Shown here: in pieces, positions 6,579 through 14,486 of the stretch
Layout of the letters: each line of letters opens with the position of its first letter
Numbering within the stretch: position 1 is the stretch's first letter
NCBI GenBank assembly: GCA_041481445.1
Contig: JBGPBV010000127.1
Coordinates: 1-20,430, forward strand
Length of the DNA: 20,430 bases
Source: AA29 sp041481445
GTDB taxonomy: Bacteria; Acidobacteriota; Vicinamibacteria; Fen-336
Reading direction: 5' to 3'
Notes under the pieces: generated by a model
What the model saw: only the letters and a program-made list of their open reading frames with translations
Told to the model about the DNA's origin: nothing
The model's database searches: none
Position numbers and translations under genes: made by a program

Positions 6579-8110
6579 TCCCAGACCGACCGGAGCTCCC
6601 AGAGGCGCGGCCGGTCCGTCCGTCCGCCCGTTCCCCCCAGGACCTCCAGGCGATCGAGCGGACGCGTCGGATACACCCGCTCCGAGATCACCGCCTCGCC
6701 GTCGTTCGCGAACACCTCCAGGGTCGTTCGATCGAACAGCACGCGGAGGGACACGCGGCCGTCGCGCCAGCGCACCGCACCCGCGTGCCGGCCGGGGTAG
6801 GCCTCGTGGAACGGCGTCGCCCGCGACTTCCGCCGGTCCACGAACACCTCCGGCCCCGGCCCGGCCACGCCCAGCGTGACCTCCTCCCCCGCGGCATTGC
6901 TCAGGCGCAGGCCGGCCTCGCCCGCCTCGCCCGCCTCGCCCCGCGCCACCTCCAGCTCGATCTCGGCGGAGGGCGGGAGGGCGGCGGGCGCGGACACCGT
7001 GCGGGGCTCCGCGGCCGTGCGCAGGGAGCCGAGCTCCGCGATCGGCGCCTGCACGAGGCGGATCCCCTCGGGGAGCCGGCGAAGACCGAGCACGCGCGGG
7101 ACGGACTGTATCCCGCGCCACGGGGACGTGGGCTCCACGTTCGCGTAGAGCCAGTTGCTCATCCAGCCCATCCAGATCCGCCGGCCGTCCGAGGGCGGGA
7201 CGTCGGCGAAGGACAGGGTGGCGTAGAAGTCCTTGCCGTAGTCGACCCAGAGCGTGGTGTCGGGAGGGTTGTCGCTCACGAACCTGGTGCCGTCGAAGGT
7301 GCCGACGAAGTACTGGCCGCCGGAGCCCCCGGCCCGCCCACCCGGGTTGATGTCCACGTCGAGGAGCCAGCGTACATTGGCGGGATCGCCGTCCACCGGC
7401 AGCGGATACAGGTCGGGGCACTCCCACACCCCTCCCGTCGCGCCCGCGGGACCGAAGTCGCTCAGGACCTCCCAGCGCTTGAGGTCGGGCGATCCGAAGA
7501 AGCGCACCTTGTGCTCGTCCGGGATCACCGAGACCATCACCCACCGGCGGCCGGGCGCATGCCAGAACACCTTGGGGTCGCGAAAGTCCTTGCGGCCGAG
7601 ATCGAGGACGGGGTTGCCGGCGTACTTCGTCCAGGTCCTTCCGCGATCGACGCTGGAGGCCAGGTTCTGCGTCTGCCGGCCGTGGCCGTGGCCGGTGTAG
7701 ATCGCGACCAGGCAGGAGGGCCCGCGCGGGCGGCACAGGCCCGAGGTGTCGTCGGGATCGGAGACGACGCTGCCGGAGAAGATCATGATCCCGCCCTCCT
7801 CGCGCAGGGCCACCGGCAGGTGCTTCCAGTGCAGCAGGTCGGGGCTCACCGCGTGACCCCAGCTCATGTGCCCCCATTGCTCGCCAAACGGGTTGTGCTG
7901 GTAGAAGAGGTGATACTCGCCGTCGTGGAAGATGAGGCCGTTGGGGTCGTTCATGAAGTTGCGGGCGGGCGTGAAATGGAAGCGCGGGCGGAGCGGCTCG
8001 CGGTAGGGGGCCTCCCCGCCACGCGGCGCGGGGGCGGGGCCGAGGGCGAGCAGGGCCGCGCCCGCGACGGCCGTGGCCGCCGCCACCCAAGGCCACGATC
8101 GCATCCTCAT
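6575..8110 (-). CDS. Exported glycoside hydrolase family 32 protein (levanase/inulinase/invertase type)
   Basis: At 511 residues it hydrolyses beta-fructosyl linkages in fructans or sucrose. The N-terminus is a signal peptide or anchor (hydrophobic residues 6-24, then a Pro/Ala stretch), so it should act outside the cytoplasm. The five-bladed propeller motifs are all present: nucleophile D55 in NFMNDPNG, FSGS (111-114), the transition-state Asp D178 in FRDP, and the acid/base E230 in WECPDLYPL. A C-terminal beta-sandwich follows (about 370-510). A GEAGEAGEAG run near residue 390 is encoded by three exact 9-bp repeats. A strong GGAGGAGG lies 5 nt before the ATG. It sits between a sugar transporter and a fructokinase. 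Substrate length and endo or exo mode cannot be decided by eye. Confidence 0.93.
   Translation of the reverse strand: MRMRSWPWVAAATAVAGAALLALGPAPAPRGGEAPYREPLRPRFHFTPARNFMNDPNGLIFHDGEYHLFYQHNPFGEQWGHMSWGHAVSPDLLHWKHLPVALREEGGIMIFSGSVVSDPDDTSGLCRPRGPSCLVAIYTGHGHGRQTQNLASSVDRGRTWTKYAGNPVLDLGRKDFRDPKVFWHAPGRRWVMVSVIPDEHKVRFFGSPDLKRWEVLSDFGPAGATGGVWECPDLYPLPVDGDPANVRWLLDVDINPGGRAGGSGGQYFVGTFDGTRFVSDNPPDTTLWVDYGKDFYATLSFADVPPSDGRRIWMGWMSNWLYANVEPTSPWRGIQSVPRVLGLRRLPEGIRLVQAPIAELGSLRTAAEPRTVSAPAALPPSAEIELEVARGEAGEAGEAGLRLSNAAGEEVTLGVAGPGPEVFVDRRKSRATPFHEAYPGRHAGAVRWRDGRVSLRVLFDRTTLEVFANDGEAVISERVYPTRPLDRLEVLGGTGGRTDRPRLWELRSVWE
6915..6941. repeat. Three tandem 9-bp repeats inside the GH32 gene
   Basis: The unit GCCTCGCCC occurs three times head to tail without mismatch. 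On the coding strand it gives the in-frame Gly-Glu-Ala repeat in the linker or C-terminal sandwich region. Unit length is a multiple of three, so copy-number changes would keep the frame. Confidence 0.9.
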
Positions 8111-8125
8111 GGAGCCCTCCTCCGG

Positions 8126-9463
8126 CTACTCGATGCCCAGCTCGCGCTGGATGCGCTCCAGCGAGACCCCCTTCGTCTCCGGCAGGAACATCCAGACGAG
8201 CACGAACTGTAGCGCCATCATGACCGCGAAGAACGCGAAGGCCGACGCTCCCGAGGCCTCCGCGATGACGGGGAAGGTCCAGCTCACCACCGCCGCCCAG
8301 AACCAGTGGGTGAAGCTGCCGAGGGCCTGGCCGCGGGCGCGCACGCGGTTGGGGAAGATCTCGCTCAGGTAGACCCAGATCACCGACCCCTGCGAGAAGG
8401 CGAAGAACGCGATGTATCCGATCAGGCTGCCCAGGACGAGCACGCCGCCCAGGCCGCGGTGGAAGGCCCAGGCCACCACGCCCAGGCAGACGGCCAGGCC
8501 GGCGGCGCCGATCAGGAGCAGCCGCCTGCGGCCGTAGCGGTCGATCACGGTCATGGCCAGGAGGGTGAAGACGAGGTTGGTGAAGCCGATGACGACGGCC
8601 TGGACGAGAGCGCCCGTGCGCCCGGCCCCCGCCATCCGGAAGATGTCGGCCGTGTAGTAGATGAGGGCGTTGATCCCGGCCAGCTGGTTGAAGCTGGCGA
8701 CCATGATCGCGAGCAGGATGGGCCGGCGGTACTTCCACTGGAAGAACGGCTCGTCGGCGGATACGGTCTCCTCGTGCAGGGACTCCGCGATCTCGGCCAC
8801 CAGGGCCGCCGGGTCCTCGCTGCCCACGCGGCGGAGGACCTCGGCCGCGTCGTCGCGGCGGTGCTGCTCGACCAGCCAGCGCGGGCTCTCCGGGATCAGG
8901 CGGGCGAGCACGAAGAAGGCCAGGGCGGGCAGGGCCGGGATGCCGAGCATCACCCGCCAGGCCTCCGACTCGGGACCACCGAAGAAGGCGGCGATGACGT
9001 AGTTGGACAGGTAGGCGGCCAGGATGCCGGAGACCACGTTGAACTGGCTGAGCGCCACCAGGCGCCCGCGCAGGGCCGCGGGGGCGATCTCCGCGATGTA
9101 CATGGGGGCCACCACCGACGAGCCGCCGATGGCCAGCCCTCCGACGAGCCGGAAGGCCAGCAGGGCGAGCCACCCGGGGGCGAGGCCGCAGCCGATCGCG
9201 GAGACGAAGTAGAGGACGGCCAGCCCCCGCAGCACCGGCACGCGGCCGTAACGCTCGGAGGGCCGGCCGGCGGTGATGGAGCCGAGGATGGTCCCCAGGA
9301 GCGCGCTGGCCACGGTGAAGCCGAGCTGGGCGCTGTCCAGGCCGAAGCGCAGGCGCAGGGCCTCGGTGGTCCCGGAGACGACGGCGGTGTCGAACCCGAA
9401 GAGGAAGCTGCCCAGGGCCGCCACGGCCGCGCTGCGAAGGAGGTGCGGGCCAAGCCGGTTCAC
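8126..9463 (-). CDS. Sugar porter family MFS transporter
   Basis: A 445-residue, 12-helix major facilitator of the sugar-porter (GLUT/XylE-like) family. Family marks are GFDTAVVSG in helix 1 (D25), RLVGGLAIGG (105-114), PESPRWL at the end of helix 6 (191-197), FNQLAGINALIYY in helix 7 (258-270, the substrate-contacting segment), and PETKG near the C-terminus. It should import a monosaccharide or small sugar by proton symport or facilitated diffusion. With GH32 and fructokinase downstream, fructose (possibly glucose) released outside the cell is the most likely substrate. The start is GTG with GGGAGGA 6 nt upstream; that ribosome binding site runs up to the M20 peptidase stop, only 3 bp away, so the gene is probably read from the same transcript. 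No sugar-responsive regulator gene is adjacent. Confidence 0.92.
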   Translation of the reverse strand: MNRLGPHLLRSAAVAALGSFLFGFDTAVVSGTTEALRLRFGLDSAQLGFTVASALLGTILGSITAGRPSERYGRVPVLRGLAVLYFVSAIGCGLAPGWLALLAFRLVGGLAIGGSSVVAPMYIAEIAPAALRGRLVALSQFNVVSGILAAYLSNYVIAAFFGGPESEAWRVMLGIPALPALAFFVLARLIPESPRWLVEQHRRDDAAEVLRRVGSEDPAALVAEIAESLHEETVSADEPFFQWKYRRPILLAIMVASFNQLAGINALIYYTADIFRMAGAGRTGALVQAVVIGFTNLVFTLLAMTVIDRYGRRRLLLIGAAGLAVCLGVVAWAFHRGLGGVLVLGSLIGYIAFFAFSQGSVIWVYLSEIFPNRVRARGQALGSFTHWFWAAVVSWTFPVIAEASGASAFAFFAVMMALQFVLVWMFLPETKGVSLERIQRELGIE

Positions 9464-9466
9464 GCT

Positions 9467-10828
9467 CTATCCTCCCGAAGACAGGCGCTTCACGAGCCGG
9501 TACAGGAACTCGCGGCCTTCGTAGAGCGGCCGCACGCCCATGCGCTCGTCGCGCCCGTGCGCGCGGTTGTCGTCGACGTCTCCGAACAGGCCGGAGACGC
9601 CGTAGGCGCGGATCCCCGCCTGGCGCAGGTAGAGGCTGTCCGTCGCCCCCGTGCCCATCATCGGCAGCACGGGCACTCCCGGCCACATCTCGCGGGTGAC
9701 CTCCTCCACCGGGTCCATGATGTCGGGCGTGAGCGGCGAGGGCGCGCTCGGCTTGGCCGGGGCCAGGGAGGTCACGGAGATCGCATCGTCGGCGAGGACC
9801 TGCACCAGCGTGGCCTGGACCTCTCCCGCGGGCGTGCCGGGCAGGATGCGGCAGTTTACGACGGCGCGCGCCATTTGCGGCAGCGCATTGTCGGCGTGCC
9901 CGCCCTCCAGGCGCGTGGCCACGCAGGTCGTGCGCATGAGCGCGTTGGGCAGCGGCGACTGCGAGAGCCTGGCCACCGCGTCCGGATCGGGAGGCGTGCG
10001 GCTGGCCGCCTTCATGTCCTCCCCCGCCGCCCCCGGGGTGAGGGCGCCCATCCGCTCGAAGTAGGCGCGCACGACCTCGCCGATGCGCACCGGGAAGTCG
10101 AACGCGGCCAGGCGGCCCAGGCCGGCGGCCAGGCGATAGATGGCGTTGTCCTTGCGCGGCAGGGAGCTGTGGCCGCCGGAGTTCGTGACCTCGAGGCGGA
10201 AGCTCTCGTACACCTTCTCGCTGGCCTGGATCCCGTTGGCCAGGTAGCGGCCGTCCTTGATCAGGCCGCGCCCGCCCTCGTTGAGGGCCAGCTCGGCGTC
10301 GATCAGGTCGCGGTGCGTTTCGACCAGCCAGTGCACGCCGTTTCCGGGCCCCGTCTCCTCGTCCGCGGTGAGGGCCACGATGAGGTCGCGGTCAGGGCGA
10401 TAGCCCTCTTCGCGCAAGCGGATGAGGGTCGCGATCCAGATCGCGGCCATCGCCTTGTCGTCGCCGGTGCCGCGGCCGTAGAAGTAGCCGTCCTTCTCGA
10501 GCAGGGTGAAGGGATCGACCGACCAGTCCTCCCGCCGCGCCTCCACCACGTCGATGTGGGCCAGGAGCAGCAGCGGCCGGCGCCTTCCCGTCCCGCGCAG
10601 CCGCGCGACCAGGTTTCCCTTGCGCGGCATCGGAGAGAGGACCTGGACGTCCGCCTCCGGGAAGCCCGCCGCTCGCAGCCGCGCGGCCATCGCCTCCGCG
10701 GCGCGGGTGTTGTCGCCGTCGGGATCGACGGTGTTGATCTCGACCAGCTGCTTGTAGATGTCGCGGAGCAGGGCGTCGGGGGATGGTGCGGCGGCAAGCG
10801 CCGCCGCCAGGCACGAGGCAAGGATCAT
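9467..10828 (-). CDS. Exported M20 family metallopeptidase/amidohydrolase
   Basis: A 453-residue di-zinc hydrolase of the M20/M25/M40 family. The metal and catalytic residues are in place: H91 and D93 in AHIDVV, D123 in GRGTGDDK, E157 and E158 in TADEETG, E184 in LNEGG, and H424 in NRAHGRDER. A dimerisation domain lies between (about 210-330, starting at the conserved SGGHSS). The first 14 residues (MILASCLAAALAAA) form a short signal peptide, pointing to a periplasmic enzyme. It follows dapD by 21 bp, with GGAGGT 6 nt before the ATG. Position suggests DapE, but the signal peptide and the AHIDVV context fit secreted dipeptidases or carboxypeptidases better. Substrate unknown; a wall-peptide or dietary-peptide role is possible. 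Confidence 0.85.
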   Translation of the reverse strand: MILASCLAAALAAAPSPDALLRDIYKQLVEINTVDPDGDNTRAAEAMAARLRAAGFPEADVQVLSPMPRKGNLVARLRGTGRRRPLLLLAHIDVVEARREDWSVDPFTLLEKDGYFYGRGTGDDKAMAAIWIATLIRLREEGYRPDRDLIVALTADEETGPGNGVHWLVETHRDLIDAELALNEGGRGLIKDGRYLANGIQASEKVYESFRLEVTNSGGHSSLPRKDNAIYRLAAGLGRLAAFDFPVRIGEVVRAYFERMGALTPGAAGEDMKAASRTPPDPDAVARLSQSPLPNALMRTTCVATRLEGGHADNALPQMARAVVNCRILPGTPAGEVQATLVQVLADDAISVTSLAPAKPSAPSPLTPDIMDPVEEVTREMWPGVPVLPMMGTGATDSLYLRQAGIRAYGVSGLFGDVDDNRAHGRDERMGVRPLYEGREFLYRLVKRLSSGG

Positions 10829-10849
10829 CCGGTGACCTCCAGAGGGGCA

Positions 10850-11692
10850 TCAGCGCAGCGCGTCTTCGAGGGCGGCGGCGGCGTCCGTCTTGTCGTCGCG
10901 GTACTTCACGATCACGGGCGTGTAGAGGGCGAGGCGGTGGCGCTCCGCGAACGGGTCCGCGATCCGCCGCGAGCCCGGCACCACCACCGCGCCTTCCGGG
11001 ATGCGCAGCGGCTGGTCGCCCTGCCGCCGGTACGTGGTCTTGCGGGGCAAGTCGTAGACGGTGACGGACCCGGTGAGGATCACGCCGGACCCGAGCACGG
11101 CCCGCCGCCCGACGATCGTCCCCTCGTACACGCCGCAGTTCCCGCCCACGAGCACCTCGTCCTCCACGATCACGGGCAGCGCGCCCACCGGCTCGAGCAC
11201 GCCCCCGAGCTGCGCCGCCGCCGAGAGGTGCACGCGCCGTCCGACCTGGGCGCAGGATCCGACCAGCGCGTGCGAGTCCACGAGGCTGCTCTCCCCCACG
11301 TAGGCGCCGACGTTGACGTAGGCGGGTGGCATGATCACGACCCCGGGCGCGACGTAGGCGCCGCGGCGGACCGAGGATCCCCCCGGCACCACGCGCACCC
11401 CGTCCGCCACCAGGAAGCGCCGGGGCGGGAACGTGTCTTTATCAAGGAACGACAGGGGTCCAGCGGGATCCGTCTGTACGATCCGCCCGAGTCGGAATCC
11501 CAGGAGGATCCCCTTCTTCACCCATCCGTTCACCCGCCAGCCGTCCGGGCCCGGCTCCGCCGCTCGGGCGTCGCCTCTCTCCAGCGCGTCGAGCAGCTCG
11601 TCGAACGTGGCCCGCGCCTCGTCCCCCAGCGCTTCCGCGGGGAGCGCGTGGTAGCCCTCGATCTGGGCGGGCAGGTCGGCGCGGACGGTCAC
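10850..11692 (-). CDS. dapD: 2,3,4,5-tetrahydropyridine-2,6-dicarboxylate N-succinyltransferase
   Basis: A 280-residue acyltransferase that uses succinyl-CoA to open and acylate tetrahydrodipicolinate, committing the lysine/diaminopimelate pathway to the succinylase branch in the cytoplasm. An N-terminal helical domain (1-95) precedes the left-handed beta-helix hexapeptide repeats. Diagnostic blocks are MPPAYVNVGAYV, VDSHALVGSCAQVG (contains the likely catalytic Asp), GGVLEPVGALPVIVEDE, and GGNCGVYEGTIV (contains the second catalytic acid). The length matches E. coli DapD (about 274 residues). The start is GTG; no in-frame alternative exists upstream before the dapA stop, 19 bp away, and the Shine-Dalgarno match is poor, which suggests coupling to dapA. 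Confidence 0.94.
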   Translation of the reverse strand: MTVRADLPAQIEGYHALPAEALGDEARATFDELLDALERGDARAAEPGPDGWRVNGWVKKGILLGFRLGRIVQTDPAGPLSFLDKDTFPPRRFLVADGVRVVPGGSSVRRGAYVAPGVVIMPPAYVNVGAYVGESSLVDSHALVGSCAQVGRRVHLSAAAQLGGVLEPVGALPVIVEDEVLVGGNCGVYEGTIVGRRAVLGSGVILTGSVTVYDLPRKTTYRRQGDQPLRIPEGAVVVPGSRRIADPFAERHRLALYTPVIVKYRDDKTDAAAALEDALR

Positions 11693-11711
11693 GGACGGTC
11701 CCCGCGTGCGC

Positions 11712-12599
11712 TCACGGGAGGAGGCCGAGCTCCCTGAGCGCGGCGCGCATCGCCTCCCGCGTCGCCTCCGTCGGCGGGCACATCGGCAGACGGAAGCTCT
11801 CCTCGCACAGGCCCATCAGGGCCAGCGCGGACTTGACCGGGATCGGGTTCGACTCCACGAAGTTGAGGTTCATCAGGCGCAGCAGCCGGTAATGGATGCG
11901 GCGCCCCTCCGCGAAGTCGCCGCGCGCGCAGGCGGCCACGAGGTCGCGCATGGGACCCGGCACCTGGTTGGCGGCGACGGAGATCACGCCCTGTCCGCCC
12001 AGGGCCATGAACGCGACCGTGAAGACGTCGTCCCCGGAGAGCACCTCGAAGCCTTCCGGCCGATCACGCAGGATCTCCATGACCTGGCCGAGCGACCCCG
12101 AGGCCTCCTTGACCGCGGTGATGTTCGGGTGCGCGGCCAGGCGGAGCTGGGTCTTGACGTCGATGTTGCTGCCCGTGCGCCCGGGCACGTTGTAGACGAC
12201 CACGGGTACGGAGAGGGCGTCCGCGATCGTCGCGAAATGGCGGTAGAAGCCCTCCGGCGTCGGCTTGTTGTAGTACGGGCCCACGGACAGGATCCCGTGC
12301 GCGCCCAGGGCGGCGATGGCCCGGGCGCGCTCGACCACCGCGCGGGTGTCGTTCCCGCCCGCTCCGGCCAGGACCGGCACCTGGCCTGCCGACTCCTCGA
12401 GCGTGATGGCGACCACGCGCTTCTGCTCGTCCGCGGTCATGGTGACGCTCTCGCCGGTCGTGCCGCAGGGCACGAGCACGTCGATGCGCGCCTCCACCTG
12501 CCGCTGGACGAGCCGGCGCAACGCGGCTTCGTCCAGGGCGCCGGAATTGGTGAACGGGGTGACCAGCGCGGTGCCGGCTCCCGCGAACGAGCGGGCCAT
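11712..12599 (-). CDS. dapA: 4-hydroxy-tetrahydrodipicolinate synthase
   Basis: A 295-residue TIM-barrel aldolase that condenses pyruvate with aspartate semialdehyde, the first step of the diaminopimelate branch. Active-site residues are visible: TTGE (47-50), Y109/Y110 in GPYYNKPTPEG, Y136 in YNVPGRTGSN, and the Schiff-base lysine K164 in TAVKEASG. AAGGAGG is centred just upstream of two adjacent ATGs at 12602 and 12599. I chose 12599 because it has the better ribosome spacing (4 nt instead of 1) and begins MARSFAGAGTALVTPF, like family members. Longer starts (12623 or 12659) would add residues without homology character. dapD follows after 19 bp, so the two form a lysine/peptidoglycan precursor unit. 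Family members also include related aldolases, but the dapD neighbour supports DapA. Confidence 0.94.
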   Translation of the reverse strand: MARSFAGAGTALVTPFTNSGALDEAALRRLVQRQVEARIDVLVPCGTTGESVTMTADEQKRVVAITLEESAGQVPVLAGAGGNDTRAVVERARAIAALGAHGILSVGPYYNKPTPEGFYRHFATIADALSVPVVVYNVPGRTGSNIDVKTQLRLAAHPNITAVKEASGSLGQVMEILRDRPEGFEVLSGDDVFTVAFMALGGQGVISVAANQVPGPMRDLVAACARGDFAEGRRIHYRLLRLMNLNFVESNPIPVKSALALMGLCEESFRLPMCPPTEATREAMRAALRELGLLP

Positions 12600-12603
12600 C
12601 ATG

Positions 12604-12610
12604 CCTCCTT
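12604..12610 (-). promoter_or_regulatory. Ribosome binding site deciding the dapA start
   Basis: AAGGAGG on the minus strand is the strongest Shine-Dalgarno sequence in the window. It ends 1 nt before ATG 12602 and 4 nt before ATG 12599, favouring the second ATG and excluding the upstream candidate starts, which have no such site. Confidence 0.7.
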
Positions 12611-12630
12611 GTGATGCCTTCATTCTCCCA

Positions 12631-14070
12631 TCACGGGCAGCGATCCGTGGCACCGACATAACCCAGGGCGCGCAGCTTCTCGCAGGCCTCCGAGGTGACC
12701 GGCTGCTCCCCCTGCCTGCCTTCGACGAGGGCCCGGGTCCGGTTCCACTCCCGCCCCGCGCGATCCTGGAACAGCTCCAGCTCGCGGCGGGCGATGCGCA
12801 ACGGGTCCGCCTCGCCCGGAGCGACGTCGCGCGTCTCGCCGGGATCGCGGGCGCGGTCGTATAGAGTCAGCCGGACCTCGTCGTGGTCGCTCGGGATGGC
12901 CACGAGCTTGTAGCGCGCGTCGAAGGTGGCGCTGAGGTTGCGGTCGTTCTGCGCGAACAGCCGCTCCCGCGCGGGGAGGGCGCCGCCCGTGACCGCGGCC
13001 AGGACGCTCGTGCCCGCGAGGTCCGGCGGATAGGACACCTTGACCGCGTCCAGGATCGTCGGGACGAGGTCGAGCGTGGAGACGAGCTCCGAGGCGCGAT
13101 GGCCCCCGGCGGCGCCCGGGACGGAGACGATCAGCGGGACCTCGAGACAGGGATCGAACAGGTCCTCGCCGTGGTCGAAGTAGTAGTCGTGCTCGCCCAG
13201 GCTCTCCCCGTGGTCGGACGTGAGCACGATCGCGGTCTTCCCCGCGATCGGCAGCGCGGCCAGCGCGTCCACCACCCGCCCGACCTCCTCGTCCACGGCC
13301 GCGATCTCGCCGTCGTACTGGGCCACGTAGTACCCCAGCCGGTCGTGGCCCGGGACCGCCCATTCCTTCTTGACCCCGCCGTGGAAGCCCGTCACCGGTA
13401 AGAGCCGCGGCCCGGACGCCACGCCGTCCGTGAACTTGCGGTCGAAGGGGAAAGGCGGCGTGTAGGGCGCGTGCGGGCTGACGTAGTGCAGCCACAGGAA
13501 GAACGGCTCTTCCGGCCGTGCCGCGCGCAGGTAGGCGATGCCCGCCTCCGTGATCGCGCGCGCCCGCGCCGGCTCCGAGTCCAGGGCCTTCTCTTCCCAG
13601 GTCTCGCGGTAGGTCTCGAACCCGCGCGCATAGCCGTGCTGGGCGGCGAGGTTCGGGTTGTCCAGGACGGCCGCCGTGCGGTATCCCGCCTGCCGCAGCA
13701 CGCCGGCCAGCGTGGGGTTGAAGTCGAGCAGGACGGCGTGCGTCTTGCTGTAGCCGTTCTGGGACGGCCGCCGGCCCGTCATGATCATGACGAAGCTGCC
13801 GCGCGTCTTGGGCCAGAACGTGAACGCGCGATCGAAGACGGTGCCCCGCTTGCCGAGCGCGTCGATGTGCGGGCTCGTCGGCCGCCGGTAGCCGTAGAGG
13901 CCGAGGTGGTCGGCGCGCAGCGTGTCGATGGTGATGAAGAGGACGCTCGTGCCGTTGCCCGGCCGCGGCGGAGAGGTCGCCGGGCGCGCCGACGCCGGCG
14001 CGGGCGGATGACGCCCGCAGGCGGATGTCGCAACGAGCGCGGTCGTGAGAACGGCCAGGACGCGCTTCAT
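12631..14070 (-). CDS. Sulfatase-fold (alkaline phosphatase superfamily) hydrolase, probably exported
   Basis: A 479-residue protein. The N-terminal signal (MKRVLAVLTTALVATSAC) could be lipoprotein-type, although the box TSAC lacks the usual Leu at -3. A Pro-rich linker follows, then the sulfatase domain. Metal-site motifs are FITIDTLRADHLGLYGY (D49), H200 in SPHAPY, and SDHGESLGEH (D286, H287). At the nucleophile site the family usually has CxPSR or SxPSR eleven residues before the LTG-type turn; here the segment is FWPKTRGSFVMIMTG with T89 at that place, so formylglycine formation is not expected. Thr nucleophiles occur in phosphotransferase members of the superfamily. The ATG overlaps the tsaE stop (ATGA). 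The substrate is unknown: sulfate ester, phosphodiester or other. Confidence 0.85.
   Translation of the reverse strand: MKRVLAVLTTALVATSACGRHPPAPASARPATSPPRPGNGTSVLFITIDTLRADHLGLYGYRRPTSPHIDALGKRGTVFDRAFTFWPKTRGSFVMIMTGRRPSQNGYSKTHAVLLDFNPTLAGVLRQAGYRTAAVLDNPNLAAQHGYARGFETYRETWEEKALDSEPARARAITEAGIAYLRAARPEEPFFLWLHYVSPHAPYTPPFPFDRKFTDGVASGPRLLPVTGFHGGVKKEWAVPGHDRLGYYVAQYDGEIAAVDEEVGRVVDALAALPIAGKTAIVLTSDHGESLGEHDYYFDHGEDLFDPCLEVPLIVSVPGAAGGHRASELVSTLDLVPTILDAVKVSYPPDLAGTSVLAAVTGGALPARERLFAQNDRNLSATFDARYKLVAIPSDHDEVRLTLYDRARDPGETRDVAPGEADPLRIARRELELFQDRAGREWNRTRALVEGRQGEQPVTSEACEKLRALGYVGATDRCP
13227..13250. repeat. Inverted repeat, 9-bp arms, inside the sulfatase-fold gene
   Basis: CGATCGCGG and its exact reverse complement CCGCGATCG are separated by 6 bp. 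The mRNA could form a stable hairpin within the codons for PIAGKTAI, just before the SDHGES metal motif. There is no U-tract, so it is not a standard terminator. Confidence 0.6.
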
Positions 14071-14486
14071 GGCTCCTCGACCGTGACGATGCGCTCGTCC
14101 TCGCCCGCGTGCTCCAGGCTCACGCGGTGGACGCGCGGCCAGGGCGGCGCGGGCAGGCGCTCCGCCCACTCGATGGCCAGCACGCCGCGCGGCCCCGGCA
14201 GCTCCTCGAGGCCGAGCTCGCCCTCGTCGCCGTTGCCGGCCAGCCGGTAGAGGTCGGCGTGGTGCAGGGTGATCGGGCCCGGATAGGCGGTGAGCAGCAC
14301 GAACGTGGGGCTGGCCACCTCGTCCGGGTCCGATCCCAGGCCGCGGGCCAGGCCGCGCACGAACGCGGTCTTGCCGGCGCCGAGCTCGCCGAAGAGCAGC
14401 ACCACCTCGCCGCCGCGGAAGCGCGCGGCCAGGTCGGCGGCGAGCTGCTCGGTCTCGGCCGCGGAATGGGTGACGAGGCTAGGCAT
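14067..14486 (-). CDS. tsaE: tRNA threonylcarbamoyladenosine biosynthesis ATPase TsaE
   Basis: A 139-residue P-loop protein of normal TsaE length. It binds the TsaB-TsaD complex in the cytoplasm and supplies ATPase activity for t6A37 modification of ANN-decoding tRNAs. Motifs are Walker A GELGAGKT (33-40), SPTF (59-62), HADLYRL (76-82), the acidic stretch GDEGELGLEE, and EWAER (106-110). It overlaps the NAD(P)H-hydrate repair gene by 8 bp and the sulfatase-fold gene by 4 bp. Adjacency of tsaE to the hydrate dehydratase gene is common across bacteria and supports both calls. The partner genes tsaB and tsaD are not in this window. Confidence 0.95.
   Translation of the reverse strand: MPSLVTHSAAETEQLAADLAARFRGGEVVLLFGELGAGKTAFVRGLARGLGSDPDEVASPTFVLLTAYPGPITLHHADLYRLAGNGDEGELGLEELPGPRGVLAIEWAERLPAPPWPRVHRVSLEHAGEDERIVTVEEP

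Noticed and set aside
5649..9686. One minus-strand open frame of about 1,345 codons covering the kinase, GH32 and transporter
   Set aside because: Only its last ~309 codons, from GTG 6578, are protein-like (the ROK kinase). The rest is out of frame with GH32 and the transporter, so it is not a giant fusion protein.
9467..10828. Calling the M20 gene dapE because of its place after dapD
   Set aside because: The signal-peptide-like N-terminus suggests export, so the gene symbol was withheld.
8306..11737. A very long plus-strand open frame (over 1,100 codons) opposite the transporter, peptidase and dapD genes, and similar long frames at 14290-16986 and 325-1656
   Set aside because: They are antisense to genes with clear catalytic motifs, have compositions dominated by Arg, Gly, His, Gln and Ala, and show no domain. 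They arise because GC-rich codons rarely give stops on the opposite strand.
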